Assembly: GCA_029975055.1 (NCBI GenBank)
Contig: JARKPU010000010.1
Coordinates: 96,000-159,999 of the forward strand
From: Anaerolinea sp.
GTDB taxonomy: Bacteria; Chloroflexota; Anaerolineae; Anaerolineales; Anaerolineaceae
Direction: 5' to 3'
DNA: 64,000 nt
The position numbers and the translations under genes were made by a program. A model generated the notes under the pieces. The model was not told where the DNA came from and searched no databases. It saw only the letters and a program-made list of their open reading frames with translations. Shown here one piece after another: positions 37,589 to 44,480 of the stretch. How positions within the stretch are numbered: the first letter of the stretch is position 1; each line of letters begins with the position of its first letter.

Positions 37589-39094
37589 CTAGTACAGCTT
37601 TTGGATCTCGATCAACGTCACGCCGTGCGGCTGGAGGGTCACTTCGCGCTGCAGCGCGCCCGGGGCGTCGATCAGCTCCACCTGCAGGCCGGGCACGTCC
37701 TGCATGCGCAGCCATTCCAGTTCCTCGGCGGTGGGGTTCTCGGGCGCGCCGAAGCGCTGCCACAGGTCAAACGCCGAGCCGTGGAGGCGGTCGAAGGTGT
37801 GGGTGCTCACCTTCCAGCGCCCATCCAGGCCGCCGATGGCCAGCTGGAAGCGGCGCGGCTGTTGATTCTCGAAGATATCGTAGCGGTTCTGGCGGGTGAG
37901 CGCCGAGCGGTCGCCTTGGGCGAAGGCCTCGGTGTAGTGGCAGTAATTCCAGAGCAGCACCTGCGTGGAGGCCCCCTTGCGCGTCACGGCGTAGTCTGCG
38001 CCAAGCGCCAGCAGCTCGCTGCCCAGCCGGGCCAGGAACCAGTAGCCGTAATATGAAGGCTTCTTCAAGCCCTGGTAATTGAGCAGGCCAAAGCCGCCGT
38101 GGAAGAGGCCGTCTCCGGCGCGCCCTTCTTCGAACACATCGGTGAACGTCCAGAACGCGAGCGAATCGACCAACCCCAGGCCCATCAGGTTGTTCTGCAC
38201 CACGAAGGGCGCCATGAATGCCGTGTCATGAACCAGGTCGCGCGGGCTGGGCGAGGAATTCCACTCGGTAAGGTGAATTTCAGCCTCCGGGAAGGCCGAC
38301 CGGTTGACGCTCTCGCGCACCTTTTGCATATCTACGGTGGTCGAATCAGGCCCGCGGTAGCCCATCAACGTCTCGCCGAAGCCGTCCAGCGGCCAGCTGT
38401 TGGGGTAAGGGTGGGTGGAGACGAAATCCACGGGCAAACCCTCGGCGGCGCAATAAGCCAGGAATTCATCCACCCAGGGGGCGCGCACACCGCCGGAATC
38501 GGACGAAGCCGGCCCGCCCACGCGCAGACCCGGGTGCACCGACTTAATTACCCGGGCGGTGGTGGCATACAGCCGGAAATACGCCGCCTGGTCGGACGAC
38601 CAGAAGCCGTTGTGCAGGTTCGGTTCGTTCCAGACCTCGAAGTACCAGCGCAGCACCTCGTCGATGCCGTAGCGTTCGATGCAATGCCGCACGGTGGCTT
38701 CGATCAGATCCGCCCAGCGCTGTTCATCTTTGGGCGGGGTGATATTGCCCTTCCACCAAAAGACGTACGCCTCGCCGCTGGCCATGTCGTAGGGCATGAA
38801 GCTCAATTCGAGCAGCGGGCGAAGGTTGATGGAGAGCAGAAAATCGAACAGTTCATCCAGGTACTGCCAGTTATAGACCGGCGCTCCGTTTTCCTCGCGG
38901 TAGATCATCATGTCTTCGTGGAAGATGCCGTGGAAACGGATGTACTCAAAGCCGATCTGGCGCTGCACCTCACGCAACTGGTTGCGCCAGCCCTCGCGCA
39001 GGCCTTCGCCTGCGCGCCCCGCGGCGATGCACTTCTTCCAGTATGGCTCGATGGGCCGTCCCGGCTGGTCGATGTGAAATTGAACGGTTGGCAT
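37589..39094 (-). CDS. GH39 family glycosidase (beta-xylosidase type)
   Basis: 501 residues from ATG 39094 (AGAGGAG upstream); longer in-frame extensions to 39277 are rejected. A TIM-barrel retaining glycosidase with acid/base Glu157 in YFEVWNEPNLHNGFW and nucleophile Glu277 in IHLTEWNSSPSPRD, matching the GH39 beta-xylosidase pattern; the C-terminal part is a beta-sandwich. No signal peptide, so it acts on imported oligosaccharides in the cytoplasm. It removes xylose or a similar sugar from short chains. It is not next to a transporter; the nearest sugar locus is 44.4-54.3 kb. Confidence 0.93.
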   Translation of the reverse strand: MPTVQFHIDQPGRPIEPYWKKCIAAGRAGEGLREGWRNQLREVQRQIGFEYIRFHGIFHEDMMIYREENGAPVYNWQYLDELFDFLLSINLRPLLELSFMPYDMASGEAYVFWWKGNITPPKDEQRWADLIEATVRHCIERYGIDEVLRWYFEVWNEPNLHNGFWSSDQAAYFRLYATTARVIKSVHPGLRVGGPASSDSGGVRAPWVDEFLAYCAAEGLPVDFVSTHPYPNSWPLDGFGETLMGYRGPDSTTVDMQKVRESVNRSAFPEAEIHLTEWNSSPSPRDLVHDTAFMAPFVVQNNLMGLGLVDSLAFWTFTDVFEEGRAGDGLFHGGFGLLNYQGLKKPSYYGYWFLARLGSELLALGADYAVTRKGASTQVLLWNYCHYTEAFAQGDRSALTRQNRYDIFENQQPRRFQLAIGGLDGRWKVSTHTFDRLHGSAFDLWQRFGAPENPTAEELEWLRMQDVPGLQVELIDAPGALQREVTLQPHGVTLIEIQKLY

Positions 39095-39295
39095 AACTCC
39101 TCTGAACGAATGGTCTTTGAGTGTGTACGGGATATGACGAGTTGCCTGGATCATACACCAAAATGGCCGTTCTCCCCTAACGATTGGACGAGGTTGTTCT
39201 CCGGCCTGGAGGAGGAACACCCGCCGGCTCACCTCAGGCTCATCAGCCGTGTGAGGCTTCGAAAATGAGAAAATCACCTGTTTTTATCCAATTTT

Positions 39296-39321
39296 TGTAA
39301 CACATCTGTAATCTTCCCGTC
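39296..39321 (+). promoter_or_regulatory. Candidate ECF-type promoter upstream of the monoheme protein gene
   Basis: TGTAAC (39296-39301), 16-bp spacer, CGTC (39318-39321). The spacing and the AAC/CGTC boxes resemble ECF-sigma promoters. The gene it faces shares a domain with the ECF partner protein at 41556-43040. It lies 103 bp upstream of the ATG at 39424. Confidence 0.35.
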
Positions 39322-39423
39322 TTAAAAGTGTCGTTGAAGATCGGAAGCCGGCTCACAGCCGGTTGCCCCGGTCAATCCTGAAACTTTCCGATTCACCGCA
39401 GGGTGTAAGAAAGGAGTCACTTG

Positions 39424-40863
39424 ATGAACGATCAAACTACGAGGCCCGCCTGGGCCGTCAATCCGCGGCGGTCTAACCGCCTGAAAGGGCGCCTGATCGC
39501 CTTCTTCGTCGTCGGCGTCGCCGCCCTCGCCGGGATCCTCCTGTGGGTGCAGCGAGCGCAGGCCTTTTCGAGCGAATTGATCGCCGCCGAGTCGAAGTAC
39601 CAGAACATCGTCGGCACCAAGCTGGATAGCTGCCTGCTCTGCCACTCCAACATGACCACCTTTGCCCGCAACTCGTACGGGCTGGCGTATAAGAACAGCA
39701 ATATGAACTTCGCCGCCATCGAGAACCTGGATTCGGACGGCGACGGCTTCAGCAACATCGCCGAGATCATGGCGCTGAGCTTCCCGGGCGACGCAAGCGA
39801 TAAGCCTGCCGCCCCAACGCCCACCCCGACGCCGTTCCAGCCCGCCACAAACACCCCGACGGCCACCGAAACGAGCGTGCCGCTCCCCACCGATACCCCC
39901 GCGGTCACCGATACCCCCGCGGCCACCGAGGCCCCCACCGGCTACCCCGGCCCTGGCGACACTCCGACCGCGACTCTCACCTCTGAGGCGCCCTCGGCCA
40001 CGCCCACCAACAACCCGCCGGGCGAGACCCCCACCGCCACCCCTGAGATGCCATCGGATACGCCGATGCCCACCTCTGAAAGCCCAACCGAAACGCCCGC
40101 TCCTCCAGAGCCAAGCCCAACGCCCCAAGAGAACACCCCCACGCCTGAAATGACGGCCACCCCGGTGCCCTCCGGCGTTCTCGACCTGGATATCAAGAAG
40201 TTCAAGGTATCGGAGGAGTACAAGCTCGGCAAAGGCAAGCCGATCGAAATCCGCCTCGATGTGAAGAATGGCGGGCAGGTGGAAGGCGAAGCCATGGCCA
40301 CCGTCCTCGGGATGCAAAACGGCACGCAGGTGTACAGCCAGACGATGGCCGTTTCAGACCCGGTCGGCGGCGGGCAGACCAAGTTCTCCTTCCCAAGCTT
40401 CACGCCCACCACCAGCGGAAACATCACCTGGACGGTGACCATTGATGACGCCGACCCCGATGTCGATATGGACACCGCGACGACCAAGGTGAAAGCCAAA
40501 GAAAAGGACGACGACAAGAAGGACGACGAGCACTCGGATGGCGGCGGCGACTGCGATATCGAGCGTGTGGATGTCGGCGGCCGCTACCGCTTGAGCAAAG
40601 ACGGGCCGATCGTGGTGCGCTTCAGCGTGAAGAACCCCGGCTCGAAAGACAGCCAGGCTTCGGCCACGCTCATCGGCATGCAGGACGGCGTGGAGGTATA
40701 TAGCAAGACCATCGCCATCTCTGTCCCCGCGGGCAGGTCGAACAGCTTCTCCTTCCCCAAGTTCAAGCCAGGCTCCAAGGGGAACATCACCTGGACTCTG
40801 ACGCTCAACGACCAGAATTCAGACAACGATGTTTCCACCGAGCAAACTTCGGTAGAACCATAA
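39424..40863 (+). CDS. Secreted protein with one heme-c motif, Ca-loop and two Ig-like repeats
   Basis: 479 residues from ATG 39424 (AAAGGAG 7 nt upstream). One N-terminal membrane helix (FFVVGVAALAGILLWV) is followed by a short domain with CLLCH (a single heme-c motif) and DSDGDGFSNIAEI, a calcium-binding loop like thrombospondin type-3 repeats. A Thr/Pro-rich linker of about 120 residues follows. Two related beta domains close the protein (about 258-360 and 378-478; FKVSEEYKLGKGKPIEIRL and VDVGGRYRLSKDGPIVVRF). The same domain occurs twice in the DUF5667 protein at 41556-43040. It sits on the outer face of the membrane. Its role is unknown, and whether heme is really attached is untested. 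Confidence 0.8.
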   Translation: MNDQTTRPAWAVNPRRSNRLKGRLIAFFVVGVAALAGILLWVQRAQAFSSELIAAESKYQNIVGTKLDSCLLCHSNMTTFARNSYGLAYKNSNMNFAAIENLDSDGDGFSNIAEIMALSFPGDASDKPAAPTPTPTPFQPATNTPTATETSVPLPTDTPAVTDTPAATEAPTGYPGPGDTPTATLTSEAPSATPTNNPPGETPTATPEMPSDTPMPTSESPTETPAPPEPSPTPQENTPTPEMTATPVPSGVLDLDIKKFKVSEEYKLGKGKPIEIRLDVKNGGQVEGEAMATVLGMQNGTQVYSQTMAVSDPVGGGQTKFSFPSFTPTTSGNITWTVTIDDADPDVDMDTATTKVKAKEKDDDKKDDEHSDGGGDCDIERVDVGGRYRLSKDGPIVVRFSVKNPGSKDSQASATLIGMQDGVEVYSKTIAISVPAGRSNSFSFPKFKPGSKGNITWTLTLNDQNSDNDVSTEQTSVEP

Positions 40864-40894
40864 CTTTTGAGGGGTTGATCAGACTTTAGTAATA

Positions 40895-40924
40895 GGGGAA
40901 GGGGTTCGCAAGAGCCCCTTCCCC
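40895..40924. terminator. Stem-loop after the secreted monoheme protein gene
   Basis: 10-bp stem (GGGGAAGGGG at 40895-40904 with 40915-40924) and a 10-nt loop. No T run follows, so it may be a weak terminator or a processing site. Confidence 0.45.
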
Positions 40925-41016
40925 AGTCTACAACGGCAGCGCGCTCAGGTTTGCCTGCGGCGCAGAGCATTACGGGTACCTTTCCGGATTACTGAACAAC
41001 CCCTTAAAAGAACCTG

Positions 41017-41559
41017 ATGCGTAGTGAAAAAGCGCTGCTTTCGGGCGCACGTTGCCTGGAAGAAAAATCGCTCATCGAAATCTATTCCCGCTTCAGCCCA
41101 GGCATTTACCGGTACGCCGCCCGGCTGCTCTGCGACCAGGATATGGCCGAAGATTGCGTCTCCGAGACGTTCAGCCGCTTCATCGAATCGCTCAACAACG
41201 GCGGCGGCCCCGGGGAGCATTTGCAGGCTTATCTCTACCAGATTGCCCACAACTGGATCACCGACCACTTCCGCAATGAATCGTTGAAAGTCACCGGCAT
41301 GCAGGTGGATCTCGGCAGCGACGGCAACGAACCGGCGAGGATTGCCTTTGCGAACATCGAATTTGATTCCGTCCGCTCGGCGCTTTCCCTTCTAAAGCCC
41401 AACCAGCGCCAGGTGATCATCCTGAAATATCTCGAAGGCTGGAGTAACGACGAAATTGCCTCTTCTTTGGGCAAAACCACGGGGGCGGTACGGGTGTTAC
41501 ATCATCGCGCGGTGATGAGCTTGAAGAAGATCCTCCGCCAGCCGGAATTAACGGTATGA
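41017..41559 (+). CDS. ECF-type RNA polymerase sigma factor (second copy)
   Basis: 180 residues. Region 2 (about 15-90) has SPGIYRYAARLLCDQDMAED and HLQAYLYQIAHNWITDHF, and region 4 (about 115-170) has LKPNQRQVIILKYLEGWSND and TTGAVRVLHHRAVMSL. It is clearly paralogous to the factor at 3663-4226 (matching IAHNWITD, SPGIYRYA, HLQAYLY). It overlaps the DUF5667 gene by 4 bp (ATGA), so both are translated together. It probably drives the promoter of the neighbouring secreted protein or of other surface genes; this is inference. Confidence 0.93.
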   Translation: MRSEKALLSGARCLEEKSLIEIYSRFSPGIYRYAARLLCDQDMAEDCVSETFSRFIESLNNGGGPGEHLQAYLYQIAHNWITDHFRNESLKVTGMQVDLGSDGNEPARIAFANIEFDSVRSALSLLKPNQRQVIILKYLEGWSNDEIASSLGKTTGAVRVLHHRAVMSLKKILRQPELTV

Positions 41560-43040
41560 ACGAGCCGACCGACCCCCTCGACCCCGAACTGCTGGAATCT
41601 CTCAAGGATTTGGCGCATTACCCGCCGCGCGACCCGCGCAGGCAGGCCGAAGGCCGGGCCAAATTCCTGGCTGCCGCGCGCGCAGCGCGAGCCAGGCGGC
41701 GTTTCGGCCCGCGCCTGTTGGTGGACGAGTTCGCGCGCATCCTTCACACCTGGCTGGCGCCTCTCCTCCCGGCCTCGCTGCCGGGCAACCTGCGGGCCGC
41801 CTCGCTGGCCGCCATCCTGATCCTGATCCTCTTCGGCGGAAGCGCCATGACGGTCTTTGCCGCCAAAAGCTCGCTGCCCGGCGATGCGCTTTATGCGGTG
41901 AAGACCGCGGTGGAAGATGCTCGGCTCACCTTCAGCGTGGACGCGGCTGCGCAGGCCCGGCTCCACATGCAGTTCGCCCAGCGCCGCCTGGATGAAATCT
42001 CCTCGCTCATCGCCCAGAACCGCCTCAACGGAGTCGGCCAGGCGGCCGATCTCTTTGCCTACCATGTCAAAGAAGCCCGACAAAACCTGCAACAGGTGAC
42101 GGCCGCCGACCCTGCCAAAGGGCAGGCGCTGGAAGAAAGCCTGGCCACCTCGCTGAAAGATAACTCCACCCGCTTGAACGACCTGCGCGCACAGGCTCCG
42201 CAAAATGCCGCCCCCGCGCTCGAACAGGCTTTGAACGCCTCGCAGTTCACCCCGGCCCCGGCCCAGGCCGAGCAGGCTTCTCCGACGCCCACGCCTTCTC
42301 CAAGCCAGGAACCCGCCCAGGCCACCTTCACGCTCGCGCCGCCCACCGAGACCCCCACGCCCCAAACGCCGACCGCCAACCCTGTCACGCTCACCCCCTC
42401 GGCGCAGGCAGGCGACCTGGATGTGGTGCAATTCGATGTGAGCCAGGCGGTCAACCTGCTGCTTGGCGATGAGGTGGAAATCACCATCGAGCTGGCCGGG
42501 GCCGGGGCCGCTGCCGTGACGGTGACCGGCGAGCAGGGCGGCGTGGAAATCTACCGCGAGACGCGCGACGCGCCCCCGCCGGGTGAGAACGGCTCAACCC
42601 TGGTGGAATTCCCCGCCTACACGCCCACAGCCGCGGGCGAAATCCGCTGGAAGGTCACCCTCGCAGACGCCGACCCCGACACCGACGAGGCAACCGCTTC
42701 CACCGCGGTGCTGGCGCTGACGCCCACGCCCGGCCAGGCCACCCTCTACCGGCTGAGGGTCAGCCGGCAGGTTTCGCTCAAAAAGGCCGCGCAGGTGGAA
42801 ATTGCCGCGGTGGTGGATTTCCCGGCCGGGTCAAGCCAGGGTTTGACGGTCACCGTGGTCGGGGTGCAAAACGGTGTGGAAGTGTACCGCCAGGTTCAAG
42901 AGGTTCCCGCTGGCGCCGGGCCGGGGCGAATCGCATTCGACTTCCCGCCATTCAAGCCCACGGCTGGAGGTGAAATTACCTGGACGGCCGCGCTGGGCGG
43001 CGGCGAACCCGTGAAGGGCAAGACGCGCGTCAACCCTTGA
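41556..43040 (+). CDS. DUF5667-type membrane protein with two Ig-like repeats, probable anti-sigma partner
   Basis: 494 residues. Cytoplasmic part to about 80, one membrane helix at about 84-104 (AAILILILFGGSAMTVFAA), a DUF5667-like helical part (LPGDALYAVKTAVEDARL, RLHMQFAQRRLDEISSLIAQ; to about 230), a Thr/Pro-rich linker, then two beta domains (about 290-390 and 395-494; VQFDVSQAVNLLLGDEVEI and LRVSRQVSLKKAAQVEI) that match those of the secreted protein at 39424. It starts in the stop of the sigma gene. The pairing suggests a membrane partner that holds the sigma factor and whose outer domains respond to a signal. The similar domain in the neighbour suggests both bind the same ligand or each other. 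Confidence 0.82.
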   Translation: MNEPTDPLDPELLESLKDLAHYPPRDPRRQAEGRAKFLAAARAARARRRFGPRLLVDEFARILHTWLAPLLPASLPGNLRAASLAAILILILFGGSAMTVFAAKSSLPGDALYAVKTAVEDARLTFSVDAAAQARLHMQFAQRRLDEISSLIAQNRLNGVGQAADLFAYHVKEARQNLQQVTAADPAKGQALEESLATSLKDNSTRLNDLRAQAPQNAAPALEQALNASQFTPAPAQAEQASPTPTPSPSQEPAQATFTLAPPTETPTPQTPTANPVTLTPSAQAGDLDVVQFDVSQAVNLLLGDEVEITIELAGAGAAAVTVTGEQGGVEIYRETRDAPPPGENGSTLVEFPAYTPTAAGEIRWKVTLADADPDTDEATASTAVLALTPTPGQATLYRLRVSRQVSLKKAAQVEIAAVVDFPAGSSQGLTVTVVGVQNGVEVYRQVQEVPAGAGPGRIAFDFPPFKPTAGGEITWTAALGGGEPVKGKTRVNP

Positions 43041-43078
43041 GGGGCCGCCGAGGTCACTTCCAGCCCGGCCCGCCCATG

Positions 43079-43510
43079 CTATGCTTCTTCCACCAGGCGC
43101 TTGAGGGCTTCCAACACCATGCGCCAGTTCTGCTCTGAATGCAGCACTTCGTCTTCCGAATCGTTGTTATCCTGCACCAGCGTCAGCACGGTGCCGTCAC
43201 CCTGGGCGCTCAGCTCATAGCGCACCGTCTTGTAAAACTCGGGGGCGTCCGGCACGCCCGAAAGGGCGCTCCAAAAGGTCGAAACCAGCAGCTTCTGCGG
43301 CACCACCTGGAGAACCGTGCCCTTATCTTCGTAGGGTTTTCCCTGCCAGATGCCCCGGTAGGTGATCGGGCTGCCCACCCGCCAGTCGGTCGTCACCTCG
43401 GTGCCGAACAGGTATTGCTTAATCAACTCAGGGCGGGTCAGCGCTTCCCATACCCTGGCAGCGGGCGCGTCGATGGTGATCGTCACGGTTGCGGGCCGAA
43501 TGGTGTTCAT
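43079..43510 (-). CDS. SRPBCC-fold protein, AHSA1-like
   Basis: 143 residues from ATG 43510 (AAGGAG 6 nt upstream). Motifs ITIDAPAARVWEALTRPELI and the C-terminal NWRMVLEALKRLVEE are those of the AHSA1/START-like (SRPBCC) superfamily. It makes a deep hydrophobic pocket and probably binds a small ligand; no catalytic residues stand out. It is second in an operon after the TPR gene, with a 20-bp gap. Cytoplasmic. Confidence 0.92.
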   Translation of the reverse strand: MNTIRPATVTITIDAPAARVWEALTRPELIKQYLFGTEVTTDWRVGSPITYRGIWQGKPYEDKGTVLQVVPQKLLVSTFWSALSGVPDAPEFYKTVRYELSAQGDGTVLTLVQDNNDSEDEVLHSEQNWRMVLEALKRLVEEA

Positions 43511-43530
43511 AAAATCTCCTTGTTGGGTTG

Positions 43531-44166
43531 TCATACCTGTAAATCGAGCGACAACTGCGCATCCAGGTTACGTTGGAGGCGGATTTCCACCTGGTGGGCC
43601 AGGCCCCAGCCGCAGATGGCAATGGCCCGGTAGAGCCACGCTCCTTTACGGGCAAACGGGCTGTGAAGGTAGCGAATGAGGTGCTCGAGAGCGGCTTCGT
43701 AATGCTGCAACTGGCCTTTGATCAACCCGGCTTCGCTGTGCGCCAGGAAATAATCCGGTTCCAGCGCCAGGCAGCGATCCAGGTCGGCCACGGCCTGATC
43801 CAGCAGGCCCTGGTGTTTGAGCAGGTTCGCCCGCAGCCAGAGGGCATGCGGGAAGTCGGGGTTTAGCTCAAGCGCCCGGTTCACCAGCGCAAGCTGGGCT
43901 TCGGCATCCGTGAATTCCAGCTGCAGCGCCTGGATGTAGAACTGCTCCGCCGAGCCGGGGGCCGCCTGCCTTACCCGCTCTTCGATCTCGCGAATCTCAT
44001 CAAAGCACGTCACCTGCGCGAGAAACGTGGCGTACTCCACCAGGTAATCAAGATTTTCCGGCTCGAGCCGCATGAGGTTTTGCAGGTATTGGCAGGCTTC
44101 TACCAACTCGCCAGACATCACACGCTCGTGCGCCAATCGATAGGTTTCAGCGGCTGTGCGCGCCAT
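43531..44166 (-). CDS. TPR-repeat protein
   Basis: 211 residues from ATG 44166 (GGAGG 4 nt upstream). TPR-like helical pairs are visible at VEACQYLQNLMRLEPENLDYLVEYA, AQLALVNRALELNPDFPHALWLRANLL, LLDQAVADLDRCLALEPDYFLAHSEAGLI and QHYEAALEHLIRYLHSP. TPR domains bind partner proteins. Cytoplasmic, no signal. First gene of a two-gene operon with the SRPBCC protein; the pair may act together, but the role is unknown. Confidence 0.88.
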   Translation of the reverse strand: MARTAAETYRLAHERVMSGELVEACQYLQNLMRLEPENLDYLVEYATFLAQVTCFDEIREIEERVRQAAPGSAEQFYIQALQLEFTDAEAQLALVNRALELNPDFPHALWLRANLLKHQGLLDQAVADLDRCLALEPDYFLAHSEAGLIKGQLQHYEAALEHLIRYLHSPFARKGAWLYRAIAICGWGLAHQVEIRLQRNLDAQLSLDLQV

Positions 44167-44196
44167 AGGACCTCCAATAACTAGAAAATCAGTTCT

Positions 44197-44225
44197 ATTA
44201 TACACGAAATCCATGCTTTGACCAA
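44197..44225 (-). promoter_or_regulatory. Promoter of the TPR-SRPBCC operon
   Basis: On the minus strand TTGGTC (44225-44220), 17-bp spacer and a perfect TATAAT (44202-44197), 30 bp upstream of the ATG at 44166. Confidence 0.6.
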
Positions 44226-44229
44226 TCAT

Positions 44230-44480
44230 TTAGCAAATCGTTAACAAAAAAGATCGATCATAACCTCAACTGCCGGCGGATAGGGTTCAGAGTGCCAATA
44301 TGGATGGCGGGTGATTGTGGATATCTGGCAGCCGTAACGGAGCGCCGCCTGGGCCTCGTTGGGGGCGCGGAACGCGGCTTTGATGACGATAAACGCCACG
44401 AGCGCGCCTTCCGCCTGTGCTTAAAGCGGTGGCGCGCTTACGGGGCCGCCTCTACTGCTGAGCGGCGTTATGGTCTTCGG
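44230..44480. other. Intergenic region, no gene recognised
   Basis: About 250 bp between the TPR promoter and the GH3 stop. Open frames here have no ribosome-binding site and no recognisable motif. No terminator with a T run was seen. Confidence 0.5.

Noticed and set aside
44292..44480. A short plus-strand gene start in the gap before the GH3 gene
   Set aside because: No ribosome-binding site, no recognisable protein feature, and the frame continues antisense to GH3.
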